Positions 44,265-54,217 of a DNA stretch of 64,000 nt are shown piece by piece. The notes under the pieces were generated by a model, which ran no database searches, was not told the DNA's origin, and saw only the letters and a program-made list of their open reading frames with translations. Each line of letters begins with the position of its first letter. Positions within the stretch are counted from its first letter, which is position 1. The translations under genes and the position numbers were made by a program. The stretch is from Paenibacillus profundus (GTDB lineage Bacteria > Bacillota > Bacilli > Paenibacillales > Paenibacillaceae), in the NCBI RefSeq assembly GCF_021369635.1, contig NZ_JAJNBZ010000023.1:35489-99488 (forward strand), given 5' to 3'.

Positions 44265-45617
44265 GTGGGTTCAGCACGGTTAATCGAAATCAACCAGTTT
44301 TATTCAAGCATCCTTGATAATACGAGAGATATGTTTATTTACTTGCCCCCTAGCTATGAAATGAATGAACAGCAGCGTTATCCTGTCCTCTATATGCATG
44401 ATGGTCAGCATGTTTTCTGTGCGGATCATAAGGGGGAATCCTGGGACGTTCATAAAGCGGTAGACCAATTGGTGTCTGAAGGAAAGATGAAAGAGATTAT
44501 TGTTGTCGCGATTTCCCATGTGGAAGATGCGAGGATTGCGGAATATATGCATGCGAATCCGGATGGACACAATGTGTTCCATACGGCCAATCAAGGCGAA
44601 CTGTATGAACAATTTCTCGTTCATGAAGTCAAGCCCTTTATTGATCGGGAATACCGGACCTTAACGGGCAAAGAACATACGGCCTTGATGGGATCGTCTG
44701 CTGGCGGATTAGTATCTTATAATATCGGTTTCCGTCAACCCGATACATTTGGCATGATAGGAGCGCTATGTCCTTTCTTTGTAAGTGTGAACCCGGACAC
44801 GATGGAAGATAGATGGTTAAGCAACGTCTATACGGAGAAGAAGGATCTCAAAATTTGGATGGATGTAGGAGATTCCGAAGGCTTTACGGTCATGGAAAAG
44901 CATGTGCGGCAAGTGGTGGATGTGCTCATCAAAATCGGCTATGAGCCGGGGAATGATTTGATGTACTACTATGCAGTCGGCTCCGGTCATTCGCAGAAAG
45001 ATTGGGCGGCCAGGGTACACGCGCCTCTTCTTTACTTTTTCGGAGATATCGGCAAGCCTGTTCATATAGAACTGCGTGGGCCTGAGACAATAGGTATACA
45101 GGGGCCCAAGCGGACGTTGAACCCGGTTGTTCATTTTGATAGCGGCTTTGTCATGACGGATATAAACGCAACGTATAAAGTGGCCGATTCCGATGTTTTA
45201 GCGGTAACAGCAGACGGAACACTAATTCCGAAGGAAGCAGGGAAGACAACTGTATCCTATGACAATCATCATGTAAAAGCTCGTGTGGACGTCACCGTCG
45301 TTCCGTATATTTCCGATACGGCCACAGTGAACGTCTTCGTTAAGGTCCCGGAATTTACGCCTCGTACAGAAAAGCTCTATGCCGGTATCGAATTGCCGAT
45401 GATTGATGAAGGGCTTTATGGGGGAACGTTTGAGGTGCCGCGGGATATGTCCTTTGAATTTCGAATTTCCCGAGGCTTAGGCAAGCATGAAACCGATCGT
45501 CACGGCCAGGAAGTGCCTTATCGCAAATTTACGGTCACGGATGGATTGGTCTTGCATTACGAAGTCGAGAATTGGGTGGATTCCATGGTGAGTAAAGGTG
45601 ATGAATATGAAGCATAG
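44265..45617 (+). CDS. Esterase-D/Fes-like hydrolase with Ig-like and C-terminal beta domains
   Basis: A 450-residue protein without signal peptide. Residues 1-265 form an alpha/beta hydrolase of the putative esterase family (PF00756 type): YLPPSYEMNEQQRYPVLYMHDGQHVF, nucleophile in LMGSSAGGLVSY, and a late His in GSGHSQKDWAARV. Residues ~275-345 look like a bacterial Ig-like (BIG2) domain (ATYKVADSDVLAVTADGTL). The last 100 residues (VFVKVPEFTPRTEKLYAGIE) resemble a starch-binding-type beta sandwich. GTG start behind GAGGAGAATG. It lies 25 nt after lacI and shares its operator. A role in deacylating or otherwise trimming imported glucans is an inference. Confidence 0.8.
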   Translation: MGSARLIEINQFYSSILDNTRDMFIYLPPSYEMNEQQRYPVLYMHDGQHVFCADHKGESWDVHKAVDQLVSEGKMKEIIVVAISHVEDARIAEYMHANPDGHNVFHTANQGELYEQFLVHEVKPFIDREYRTLTGKEHTALMGSSAGGLVSYNIGFRQPDTFGMIGALCPFFVSVNPDTMEDRWLSNVYTEKKDLKIWMDVGDSEGFTVMEKHVRQVVDVLIKIGYEPGNDLMYYYAVGSGHSQKDWAARVHAPLLYFFGDIGKPVHIELRGPETIGIQGPKRTLNPVVHFDSGFVMTDINATYKVADSDVLAVTADGTLIPKEAGKTTVSYDNHHVKARVDVTVVPYISDTATVNVFVKVPEFTPRTEKLYAGIELPMIDEGLYGGTFEVPRDMSFEFRISRGLGKHETDRHGQEVPYRKFTVTDGLVLHYEVENWVDSMVSKGDEYEA

Positions 45618-46938
45618 TTCAAGCATATTGAGAATTGAAAATTTTCACTCCGGCTATCTGGATAACAAGCGGGAACTATTCGTATATCTTCCTCCCGGCT
45701 ATCATCATGACAAGAGCAAGCGGTATCCGGTATTGTACATGCATGATGGGCAAAATATTTTTCATCCAGCCTTCAACGGTTATTCATGGAATGTGCATGT
45801 CGCCGTCGATCAGCTGATTGCCGATCAGATCATCGAAGAAATCATTGTAGTCGGCATTCCCAATATGGGGCAGGAGCGGGCCGATGAATTCACCCATGAC
45901 ATGGAGGGCATTCTCCATCAAGCCGATAAAGTTCCGATTCGGCCGCGAGGTGAGCGGTATGAGCAATTTATCATCGATGAAGTGAAGCCTTATATCGATG
46001 CTGTGTTTCGTACGAAAACAGAGCCGGAGCATACCGCTTTAATGGGTTCCTCACGAGGGGGACAAGTCACGTACCATATTGGATTGCGCCGTCCCGACGT
46101 GTTCAGCATGCTTGGCATCGTTTCCCCGTATTTTTATTGCGTGGACCCAACGACTCAAGAAGAAGTGCCAATGTACCACTCTTTCGCTGTAAAACAGCCT
46201 ATCGCTAAAATATGGATGGATCTAGGCAGCAGTGAAGGACTGTTGGTGATGGAAAAGCATGTGCGGGAAGTGGCCGAGAAGCTTCTGAACCTAGGTTATG
46301 AAGCAGACGACGAGCTTGTCTATCTCTATGAACCTGAAGCTGCTCATGTGGAAAAAGACTGGGCGGCAAGAGTGGCTGCGCCGCTCATCCACTTTTTTGG
46401 CAATAAGGGCAAGGCATGTTCATTGACTCTGCATGGCAGTGAAGAGATTGGAATCGTGGGTCCTCAATGCCGGTTGAATCCGATTGTGGAGTTCGATACG
46501 GGATTCAAGCTGTCTCTATTAAGAACGGCTTATCAAGTAGAGGATGAGCGCATCGCAGAAGTTCGGGATGATGGAACCATTATCCCCTTACAAGAGGGGG
46601 AAACCAAGGTAACGGTTCAATACGACGACTTGGAAGCTGCGATAACGATTCGTGTCATCGCGGAAATCAAAGCACATATAACGCTCGATATCGTCGTTCA
46701 TGTCCCGCCGAATACGCCTGAAGATATCAAGCTGTATGCGTGGTTTCCTTTGAACTACAACCCGAGCAACCGCACGTATTCCAATCGGCTGCAAATCCCG
46801 CTGCATACGGAATGGGTATTCCAGGTCAGCCGCGAGGATGGAATCGTCGAGGTCGATGCAGCGGGGAACACGGTGGAGCGCCGATATAAAGCGTTAGTTG
46901 ACTCAAAACTCGAAATATACGTAGAGCGTTGGTCTTAG
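45607..46938 (+). CDS. Second esterase-D/Fes-like hydrolase, paralogue of the preceding gene
   Basis: 443 residues with the same three-part layout as its neighbour: esterase domain (YLPPGYHHDKSKRYPVLYMHDGQ, nucleophile in LMGSSRGGQVTY, His in EAAHVEKDWAARV), a BIG2-like stretch (TAYQVEDERIAEVRDDGTI) and a C-terminal beta domain with IVVHVPPNTPEDIKLYAWFP. The genes overlap by 11 nt; ATG 45607 has AAAGGTG 6 nt upstream, while ATG 45601 and GTG 45598 lie inside that site. The pair clearly arose by tandem duplication but is well diverged. Last gene of the lacI operon; I see no terminator right after it. Confidence 0.8.
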   Translation: MKHSSSILRIENFHSGYLDNKRELFVYLPPGYHHDKSKRYPVLYMHDGQNIFHPAFNGYSWNVHVAVDQLIADQIIEEIIVVGIPNMGQERADEFTHDMEGILHQADKVPIRPRGERYEQFIIDEVKPYIDAVFRTKTEPEHTALMGSSRGGQVTYHIGLRRPDVFSMLGIVSPYFYCVDPTTQEEVPMYHSFAVKQPIAKIWMDLGSSEGLLVMEKHVREVAEKLLNLGYEADDELVYLYEPEAAHVEKDWAARVAAPLIHFFGNKGKACSLTLHGSEEIGIVGPQCRLNPIVEFDTGFKLSLLRTAYQVEDERIAEVRDDGTIIPLQEGETKVTVQYDDLEAAITIRVIAEIKAHITLDIVVHVPPNTPEDIKLYAWFPLNYNPSNRTYSNRLQIPLHTEWVFQVSREDGIVEVDAAGNTVERRYKALVDSKLEIYVERWS

Positions 46939-46998
46939 ATGATAGCATCGGGTTAACGTAACCCCAAAGATTTTTGTATATTGGAAGGAAAGATAACA

Positions 46999-47694
46999 AT
47001 GAAGAAACTAGTTACTGGATTCATATGCGGCGCGATCTTTTTCTCAGGAATTGCATTCGCTGCATCAAACTTTACGGCCAAAGTCGAAGAACATAAAATT
47101 TACATTAACGGACAAGAGAAAGCGCTGAGCGACAAACCCGTGTCCATCGAGGGCAACCTCTATCTTCCGGTTCGGGAACTGGCCGATGCGATTGGATATC
47201 GCGTTGCCTTTGAAAATGGCGACATCAAGCTGACTTCTAAAAAGAAGGATGAGCAGAAAGAAAGTACCTCTTCCGGCAGTACCGATACGAAGTTTGACTT
47301 TCAAAAATTGCCTATTACACAAACCGTAAAGGATGTAGAGGTTACGGTTCATTCGGTAAGGCTCACAGAGGGGAAAACGGACTTCGAAATTACAATCAAA
47401 AACAACACGGCTGATGAAAATATTACACCTGTATTAGGCAATACCGAGGTAGGAGCAAACTATAGCAACGAGGGCAAATCATATGAAACGGTTGGGATCT
47501 CTCCGGCAAATCCCGACTTTGAAGACGGGTCCATCAAGCCCAAGAAGGAAAAACATGGCTGGGTAAGCAATCAAGGCTTGGCGGACCGTGATGTCAAAAA
47601 CTTGACGTTCAGTCTTTCCGTAAATGGAAAAAAGGAAAAGAGAACCTTTAAGTTTTACATTGACTGCAAAGATCTGAAATTCCGCACTCTCTAA
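46999..47694 (+). CDS. Exported protein with copper-amine-oxidase-like N-terminal domain
   Basis: A 231-residue exported protein. Signal peptide MKKLVTGFICGAIFFSGIAF with an AFAAS cleavage region. Residues ~30-80 match the copper amine oxidase N-terminal domain (YINGQEKALSDKPVSIEGNL, then LPVRELADAIGYRV), a stalk/wall-associated module very common in Paenibacillus. The remaining part (TVKDVEVTVHSVRLTEGKTD, FEITIKNNTADENI) is an Ig-like beta domain. Function unknown. ATG 46999 is preceded by GGAAGGAAAG. Independent of the maltodextrin cluster as far as can be seen. Confidence 0.75.
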   Translation: MKKLVTGFICGAIFFSGIAFAASNFTAKVEEHKIYINGQEKALSDKPVSIEGNLYLPVRELADAIGYRVAFENGDIKLTSKKKDEQKESTSSGSTDTKFDFQKLPITQTVKDVEVTVHSVRLTEGKTDFEITIKNNTADENITPVLGNTEVGANYSNEGKSYETVGISPANPDFEDGSIKPKKEKHGWVSNQGLADRDVKNLTFSLSVNGKKEKRTFKFYIDCKDLKFRTL

Positions 47695-47787
47695 AAAAAG
47701 GAACTGCTTTTTTTCGGCTTCTCTTTCATAATGGAGCATCACCCTGAATAAGATGGGATATCTACCTTTTACGTGTTACCCGAGCGG

Positions 47788-47830
47788 GGCATGAGTGAAA
47801 AGTGTAAACTTTTTGCTCATGCCTCTTTTT
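47788..47830 (+). terminator. Terminator upstream of the GH20 gene
   Basis: GGCATGAG-TG-AAAAGT pairs with ACTTTT-TG-CTCATGCC around GTAA, followed by a T-rich tract. Confidence 0.9.
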
Positions 47831-47934
47831 GTGTTGCAACACGTTTTCTGGAAATTATAGGATTAAAAAAAGGGGGGTGAAGGACCAATAACTTGTACTC
47901 AACCAAACCGATATCAAGATGATATGGAGGGACT

Positions 47935-50900
47935 ATGAAGAAGACGATACAATTGAAAGTGATTTCGTTACTGCTCAGTCTAATGGTTGCAATGACGACG
48001 ACCTTGACCGTTGCCCAGCCGATGACAGCGCTGGCGAATTCCAGTGTGCAAGATGCCGTGCAAGATATCGCATCAGGACAGGCGGACACGCCTCCTGCAG
48101 TAGCAGTCCCAGATGTTCAGGATGGGCCGCCGCCAAGCGTCACGGATGCCGTCTATGACAAAGATGGCAATATGCTCCCGAGCGACTCTCCAGATGATGC
48201 ATCCGCTGCGTTCAGCGGGACGAATCTAGCCTTGAACAAGCCGGTCTTTGCTTCTGGCAATGAAGTGGATTATCTTAATCCTGAATTAGCCGTAGATGGG
48301 AAGCCCAATACGAGATGGTCTTCTGCGAAGCAAGATGATCAATGGTTCTATGTTGACCTTGGAGAGCGGAAGGCTATTGATCGCGTAGTCATTCGATGGC
48401 AGACACGGGCCGATACATACAAGATACTCGTATCTGATGACGGGGTGCAGTGGTCGAATGTGAAGGCCAATGATGGCATGATCCAATGCAATGGAGGGAC
48501 CGAGATCATTGATTTCACTCCGCGTCAAGCCAGATATGTGAAATTCCAGGGCGTGAAGCGGGCACCTGTCGATGGCATACTGTATGGCTACTCCTTTTAT
48601 GAATTTGAGGTGTATCAATTGAATGACTTGCAATCCATCGTAGACAAAATAGCAGCAACATTGACGGTGCATGCCGGTCAGGCGAAGCTGGATTGGTCTG
48701 CGGCTGAAGTGCCGGAGGGGTACCGCGTGGGCGTGTACGGCAGTGACCGATTGCCTGTCATTGATCGAGAGGGCAACATTCGCACGCCGTTGGTGGATGC
48801 CAAGGTGAATCTTCTCGTTCAGGTAGAGGATGTAAACGATTCGAATCGGAAGCTCCTGTCGGGAAATATCGCCGTGACAGTTCCAGGGCAGTACAAGCAG
48901 ACCTCGGAGCGAAATGCAGAGCCGGACGTCATTCCATCCTTGAGAGAATGGTATGGGGGCTCAGGCAATTATACTCTGACCGAATCTTCGCGCATTGTCG
49001 TGAACCCGCAGGACGAGTCAGCGCTGCGCAAGGCAGCCGAATCGACACGCGAGGATCTGTTGGATCTTACGGGATACGAGCTTGAGATTGTCTATGGGCA
49101 ACCGCAGCGTGGAGATCTGTACTTGTTGATAGACCCGTCATTAACGTGGCTTGGTGAGGAAGGCAATGTGTTTGAGGCAGGCGAGTATGTGTCGATTACC
49201 TCGGTGTCAGCGAAGGGGGCTTTCTTCGGTACGAGAACTGCGCTTCAGATCATCAAGCAGAACAAGGATCGAACCATCCCTCAGGGGGAAGCGAGAGACT
49301 ATCCGAAGTACGAGAAGCGCGGACTGATGATCGATGTCGCTCGCAAGTTCTATACGATAGATTTCCTTAGAAGCTACGTAAAGCTGATGTCTTGGTACAA
49401 AATGAACATGTTCCAAATTCACTTGAACGATGATGTCGGCACGCCGTTTGCAGATGGAACGACGGCAGCTTACCGGCTGGAGAGCACCACATATCCGGGA
49501 CTGGCCAGCCCGAACGGTTATTATACGAAGCAGGAATTCAAAGACCTTCAGCTTCTAGGCATGGATTATGGTGTCAACGTCATTCCGGAAATTGATACGC
49601 CAGGGCATTCCCGCGCATTTACCTCCTATGATCCTGCACTTGGGAACGAACGCTCCTTAGACATTTCCAAACCGGGAACCGTTGCTTTTGTGAAGAAATT
49701 GTTCGATGAATACTTGGATGGAAGTGATCCGACCTTCGTCGGGCCTGAAGTGCACATTGGTACGGATGAATATTGGGGACCAGATGTTGAAATTTTCCGG
49801 CGGTACATGGATACACTCGTGAAGCATATTAACGGCAAAGGCAAGCACCCGCATTTATGGGGCGGATTGACGGAGTACAACGGATCGACACCGGTAAGTA
49901 ATGAAGCTACGATGGACATCTGGTATGAGCCTTATGGCGCGCCGCAGCAGGCGGTAGATCTCGGCTTCGACGTGCTTAACGTTCAGAATGTGTTCATGTA
50001 TATCGTTCCAACATTATATGGCGATTACTTGAATTCCCAGTTCCTGTACAATGAATGGGAGCCGATCAAATGGGAGACTGCGACGCTGCCATTCGGCCAC
50101 CCGAGCGTGAAAGGAGGCATGTTCGCCTTATGGAACGATGTGTCTGATGCCAATGGCTTATCGATGGACGACTCGCATGAGCGGTTGCTGCCTGGGATCC
50201 AAGTCGTGTCGGAGAAGATGTGGACCGGCACGAGAGACGACAAGTCTTTCGAGCGGTATGTGAAGCGGGCGGAGGCCATTGGCGATGCACCGAATGCGAA
50301 TTTATCGCATAAGATCGTCGTAGATAATGAAGAGAATCGTGTCATTCAATATTTGTTCGAAGATCAATTCAAGGATCAATCAGGCAACGGATTTGACGGT
50401 GAGGGCGTCAACGTTGAAATGACAGAAGGGAAATACGACAAGGGTGTTCGCTTGAACGGAGGGAAGAGCTACATTGAGACACCGATCGTGGCGCTCGGAT
50501 TCGGCTGGACCCTCTCGATGTGGGTGAAGCCGGACAAGAACAATCCGGATGACGCTGTGCTAATGGAGTCTCCTGCAGGCAAGTTGAAGCTCAAGCAGGG
50601 CAAGACGGGCAAGCTTGGATTTACGAAGGAACACTATGACAGCACGTTCAATTACGTCGTTCCGGAAGACAAGTGGACGCATATCTTCCTGCGGGGTGAC
50701 AGTAAAGGCGTTACGCTGTTCGTCAATGTGGATGAGTACGTGGAGCGGCTTGAGAACACTTATCCTCATCTGCAGACGCTGGTGCTGCCAACGCTCAAGA
50801 TCGGCAGCGATACGAACGCATTCAAGGGTGTTCTGGATAATGTCATGATATACAATAAACCGATTGAGCTGCTTAGCAGTGATAATGTGGCGCTTCATAA

Positions 50901-52497
50901 AGCGACGGAGTCTTCCGCGACTGAGTTCCCATATTATTCATCTGACATGGCGGTAGATGGAGTTGTATCCATAAGCTCCAGATGGTCCAGCGCTTATGTG
51001 GACGATGCGTGGTTCATGGTTGACTTGGGTGAGTCGAAAGAAATCAACAAAGTCATTATCAAGTGGCAAGCAGGTGCAGAGAAATATCAGCTGCTCGTGT
51101 CTGATGACAAGCAGAACTGGACGAATGTGTCCGGTGATGGCGGAGTCATCACTTCCAAAGGCAACTTGGACATCATTACATTCGATCCGAAGGTTGCGCG
51201 ATATGTCAAATTCCAAGGTGTAAAGCGGGCGACTGTCTTTGGTTATTCCTTCTTCGAGTTCGAAGTGTATCAGCCGGATGAGGTGAAGGAGTACCAGCAA
51301 GCGATTAAGGAAATGGAAGAAGCTCTGCTGAAATATAACGGAAGCAGCCGATTAAGAGCGCTGTTGCTGCAGGTTCTGAATCGTTATCCGTATGATGCGA
51401 CCCGTCCGGTTCAACCAATCAAGGATCTGATTCAACAATGGAAGGACTCGGTCGTTCCAGGCAACAATGGCGGCGGGGGCAATGGAGGCAGTGGAAGCAT
51501 AGGAGGCAGCAGCGGCGGCGGCGGTGTGACTTCGACGGCCCCGGCTGTGGAGAAAGAAGGGCAGCTGACGCTGAACGCGGGGCAGTCCGGGACATTCGGA
51601 ATAGGCAATCAATTCAGCATATCTATTCCTGCCGACGCCACGGACGAAGAACTGCGGCTGACGCTGCGGCAAGTGTCCAATCCGTCCTCTGTTGTCAGTG
51701 ACAAGGAGATGCTCGCCAGTGAAGTGTACGAGGTGTTGTATGACGGACGCGCCTTCGCTAAGCCGGTGGCGGTTACGATGGCATTCGATGCCGGCAAGCT
51801 CGGACCGGCTCACAAGGCGTCGTTGTTCCAATATGATGAAGCGAACAAAGCGTGGAGCGAGGCAGGAGGCAGCGTAAGCGGACATTTCATTACCGCTGAG
51901 GTTAAGAAGCTCGGGATATTTGCCGTATTTGCCGTGGTGGATGATACGGATGATGCGGATGACGTGGCGGCCTATACGGACATAAGCGGTCATTGGGCGG
52001 AACAGGGCATACGCGCTGCGGCGCGGAAGGGGATCGTCGGCGGTTACCCGGACGGATCCTTCCAGCCCGATGCTGCGGTCACGAGAGCGGAATTCATCGT
52101 CATGCTGGCCAGGGCGATGCATTGGCAGAACGATGGCGTGGAGCTGAAGTATAAGGATGCAGCGAGCATTGGAGCATGGTCGAGCAAGGCGATTGCCCAA
52201 GCGGTCGAGGCGGGCATCGTGAACGGCTTCGCGGATGGCACGTTCCGTCCTAATGCGTCTATCAAGCGTCAGGAGATGACGGTCATCATCGCGCGGGCGC
52301 TGAAGCTGAGCGCGGAGAATGAGGCGGCCACAGCTTTTGCAGATGACCGGGATATTCCGGAGTGGGCACGAGGCGCTGTCGCTGCGGCGGTCAAAGCGGG
52401 AATTGTTGGCGGCCGGGGCAGCGGCAAGTTCGCGCCGCATGAGACGGCAACCCGGGCGGAATCGGTTGCGGTCATGATGAAAGCGGCGGAACGGTGA
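47935..52497 (+). CDS. S-layer-anchored beta-N-acetylhexosaminidase (GH20) with CBM32 and SLH domains
   Basis: A 1520-residue cell-surface enzyme. Order: signal peptide (KVISLLLSLMVAMTTTLTVA, cleavage near ALA-NS); F5/8-type C (CBM32) domain ~95-225 (NLALNKPVFASGN, ARYVKFQGVKR); Ig-like region; GH20b domain ~330-450; GH20 barrel ~455-780 with RGLMIDVARKFYTIDFLR and the catalytic Asp-Glu pair in VHIGTDEYWG (~611-612); LamG-like domain ~800-970; second F5/8 C domain ~985-1115; Gly/Ser linker ~1175; a ZU5-like beta domain; and three SLH repeats (YTDISGHWAEQGIRAAARKG, then two more) that bind pyruvylated wall polymer. It should cut terminal GlcNAc/GalNAc from chitin fragments or glycans. Strong site GGAGGGACT. 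Confidence 0.93.
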   Translation: MKKTIQLKVISLLLSLMVAMTTTLTVAQPMTALANSSVQDAVQDIASGQADTPPAVAVPDVQDGPPPSVTDAVYDKDGNMLPSDSPDDASAAFSGTNLALNKPVFASGNEVDYLNPELAVDGKPNTRWSSAKQDDQWFYVDLGERKAIDRVVIRWQTRADTYKILVSDDGVQWSNVKANDGMIQCNGGTEIIDFTPRQARYVKFQGVKRAPVDGILYGYSFYEFEVYQLNDLQSIVDKIAATLTVHAGQAKLDWSAAEVPEGYRVGVYGSDRLPVIDREGNIRTPLVDAKVNLLVQVEDVNDSNRKLLSGNIAVTVPGQYKQTSERNAEPDVIPSLREWYGGSGNYTLTESSRIVVNPQDESALRKAAESTREDLLDLTGYELEIVYGQPQRGDLYLLIDPSLTWLGEEGNVFEAGEYVSITSVSAKGAFFGTRTALQIIKQNKDRTIPQGEARDYPKYEKRGLMIDVARKFYTIDFLRSYVKLMSWYKMNMFQIHLNDDVGTPFADGTTAAYRLESTTYPGLASPNGYYTKQEFKDLQLLGMDYGVNVIPEIDTPGHSRAFTSYDPALGNERSLDISKPGTVAFVKKLFDEYLDGSDPTFVGPEVHIGTDEYWGPDVEIFRRYMDTLVKHINGKGKHPHLWGGLTEYNGSTPVSNEATMDIWYEPYGAPQQAVDLGFDVLNVQNVFMYIVPTLYGDYLNSQFLYNEWEPIKWETATLPFGHPSVKGGMFALWNDVSDANGLSMDDSHERLLPGIQVVSEKMWTGTRDDKSFERYVKRAEAIGDAPNANLSHKIVVDNEENRVIQYLFEDQFKDQSGNGFDGEGVNVEMTEGKYDKGVRLNGGKSYIETPIVALGFGWTLSMWVKPDKNNPDDAVLMESPAGKLKLKQGKTGKLGFTKEHYDSTFNYVVPEDKWTHIFLRGDSKGVTLFVNVDEYVERLENTYPHLQTLVLPTLKIGSDTNAFKGVLDNVMIYNKPIELLSSDNVALHKATESSATEFPYYSSDMAVDGVVSISSRWSSAYVDDAWFMVDLGESKEINKVIIKWQAGAEKYQLLVSDDKQNWTNVSGDGGVITSKGNLDIITFDPKVARYVKFQGVKRATVFGYSFFEFEVYQPDEVKEYQQAIKEMEEALLKYNGSSRLRALLLQVLNRYPYDATRPVQPIKDLIQQWKDSVVPGNNGGGGNGGSGSIGGSSGGGGVTSTAPAVEKEGQLTLNAGQSGTFGIGNQFSISIPADATDEELRLTLRQVSNPSSVVSDKEMLASEVYEVLYDGRAFAKPVAVTMAFDAGKLGPAHKASLFQYDEANKAWSEAGGSVSGHFITAEVKKLGIFAVFAVVDDTDDADDVAAYTDISGHWAEQGIRAAARKGIVGGYPDGSFQPDAAVTRAEFIVMLARAMHWQNDGVELKYKDAASIGAWSSKAIAQAVEAGIVNGFADGTFRPNASIKRQEMTVIIARALKLSAENEAATAFADDRDIPEWARGAVAAAVKAGIVGGRGSGKFAPHETATRAESVAVMMKAAER

Positions 52498-52522
52498 GAC
52501 CATTTCATTGATAGTAATTGCA

Positions 52523-52552
52523 AAAGCCCGTGTCCTCATGGATGCGGGCTTG
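52523..52552 (+). terminator. Terminator after the GH20 gene
   Basis: AAGCCCG pairs with CGGGCTT around TGTCCTCATGGATG. Confidence 0.75.
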
Positions 52553-52793
52553 CTGTCGCTATGTCTCTCCCACTAGAAATATCTGGTACTTCGGGTTGTT
52601 CCCTGCCGGATGGAGAGACGACATTCGAAGTTCGATCTTTCTCTGATCGCTGAGGAAGTCCTGAACGGTATGGTTTTTCGTATTGAGTATGCTACCAAGC
52701 TATAATGTTAAAGGGTAAAGATAATGGTGATGTTGTTATAGTGACTGTTATAGCGAAACGTAAGTATAGACAAACCATGAATAAACTACACAA
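52553..52793. other. Non-coding interval ending in an orphan terminator
   Basis: No gene is supported. It contains a TATAAT (52701) with no good -35, and a repeated GTTATAG 12 nt apart (about 52735 and 52747). The next feature is a strong terminator that no upstream gene seems to need, so a short untranslated transcript is possible. Confidence 0.3.
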
Positions 52794-52827
52794 AGGACGA
52801 AACACCTTTTGAGTGTTCGTCTTTTTT
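52794..52827 (+). terminator. Orphan terminator upstream of the quorum-sensing cassette
   Basis: GGACGAAACAC pairs with GTGTTCGTC around CTTTTGA (one mismatch), followed by T6. It insulates the receptor gene from upstream transcription. Confidence 0.8.
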
Positions 52828-52869
52828 GATGTTGACATTTTCACAAAATGGATAATGAGTTAAGAAATG

Positions 52870-52898
52870 TTTACTCTTCGTGAAAGCGGTGGTAAAAT
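52870..52898 (+). promoter_or_regulatory. Promoter of the receptor-peptide operon
   Basis: TTTACT (52870-52875) and TAAAAT (52893-52898) with a 17-nt spacer. TTTTCAC at 52838 and GTGAAAG at 52881 are inverted arms flanking the -35 box, a possible operator. Confidence 0.5.
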
Positions 52899-52931
52899 AT
52901 AGGTGGTCAATAAAGATAAGGAGGGCTGATA

Positions 52932-54215
52932 TTGGAAGTAGCAGTCGTTAAAACAATCGGGGAACTCATACGTGATACAAGACGCTCACTAGATATAACA
53001 CTAACACAGTTATCAGAGTTGTCAGGCATTCCTAAAGGGACGATATCAAGAATTGAGAATGGTGATGTCAAACGACCAGAATTTCAGACCGTACATCCAC
53101 TGGCAGCGGCGTTGACGATATCCTTTGAAACACTGATCGATTATTACGTTGAAGTCGAAAAAAGATCAGAACATTTAATGCGCATCTATCAGGCAACAGT
53201 CCGTCAATGCAGTGATGTCGAGTTAATTCGAAAGGCTGCAACCAAGTACCTTGAATCATCGAATGAAGACAGCTTAGATTTAACAGAAAAACTTTATCGA
53301 ACGATTGACTCCGTCGAGGACACCTCCATTCAATTATCTTTGCTTAACCTCATCATTGACTACGCGCGCGCGCATGGAATCATGCCATTCATTGCAAAAG
53401 GTATGTACCAACGATACCTTGTTGAACGTAATGATTTCAGTAAATTGAAAGAAACCTACTACAGCGGAAAGTATGTTCTTCATTACATCGATTTCTTGCC
53501 ACAAAATGATCGGATTGAGCTACACTACAAATTAGGGATTCATGCTTACAATTTGAGACTCTATGGTGAAAGCATTGACCATTGCAAGAGAGTAATTACG
53601 AAAGACAACGGCGAAAGCCCCTATAAAGTAAATGCGCTAGGAATCCTCAGAGATGCGCATTTTAGTATTGGAGAATACAAAGAGGCTGAATTGTACTCTA
53701 TACAGTACAAGCAATTCAATCACCCACATACCAGAGAGAATATTGTGCTAATGGACGCACTATTCAATGCAAAGAAGGGTAATGTCGAGCAAGCGATTGA
53801 ACAGCTCTTAGCATTCCTTGAGACTTGTAGTGAAGTTTCCTCCATACCTGCAACCAGACAACTCCTTCAATTGTACCTAAAGCAAAACGATCTTAAAAGC
53901 GCGAAAGACCAACTAGAAACTAGCAAAATAAACCCGTCCGTACTAGACAAGAGTAACCCTTTAATTTGTTCTAGATATGCCGACTACCTCCAAGTTAAAG
54001 GGGAATGTTATTTAGCATTAGAGGATTATGAAAAATGCATAGCTCATATGGTGGATGGGGCTTCATACTACTCCAAAGTAAACGATACGGTCAAAGAAAA
54101 AGAATGCCTTAACACGGTTATGCGTATCCACTTAGAGCATAATGTCTCCCCGCAGCCTACATTTGAAAAGTTAAGCACTTACTACATTAAAAGCGCTAAA
54201 GAAATGGAGGGTTAA
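52932..54215 (+). CDS. RRNPP-type HTH/TPR peptide-pheromone receptor
   Basis: A 427-residue cytoplasmic regulator. Residues 5-65 are an XRE-type HTH (TIGELIRDTRRSLDITLTQL, then GIPKGTISRIENGDVKRP); the rest is a helical repeat array of TPR type (for example AYNLRLYGESIDHCKRVI, AHFSIGEYKEAELYSIQYK, KGECYLALEDYEKCI). This is the layout of RRNPP receptors such as NprR, PlcR and the AloR proteins reported in Paenibacillus polymyxa, which bind imported short peptides. TTG start with AAGGAGGG 9 nt upstream. A 36-codon pre-peptide gene follows after 2 nt, which strongly supports this role. The codon use is more AT-rich than in the core genes upstream. Confidence 0.85.
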   Translation: MEVAVVKTIGELIRDTRRSLDITLTQLSELSGIPKGTISRIENGDVKRPEFQTVHPLAAALTISFETLIDYYVEVEKRSEHLMRIYQATVRQCSDVELIRKAATKYLESSNEDSLDLTEKLYRTIDSVEDTSIQLSLLNLIIDYARAHGIMPFIAKGMYQRYLVERNDFSKLKETYYSGKYVLHYIDFLPQNDRIELHYKLGIHAYNLRLYGESIDHCKRVITKDNGESPYKVNALGILRDAHFSIGEYKEAELYSIQYKQFNHPHTRENIVLMDALFNAKKGNVEQAIEQLLAFLETCSEVSSIPATRQLLQLYLKQNDLKSAKDQLETSKINPSVLDKSNPLICSRYADYLQVKGECYLALEDYEKCIAHMVDGASYYSKVNDTVKEKECLNTVMRIHLEHNVSPQPTFEKLSTYYIKSAKEMEG

Positions 54216-54217
54216 GC

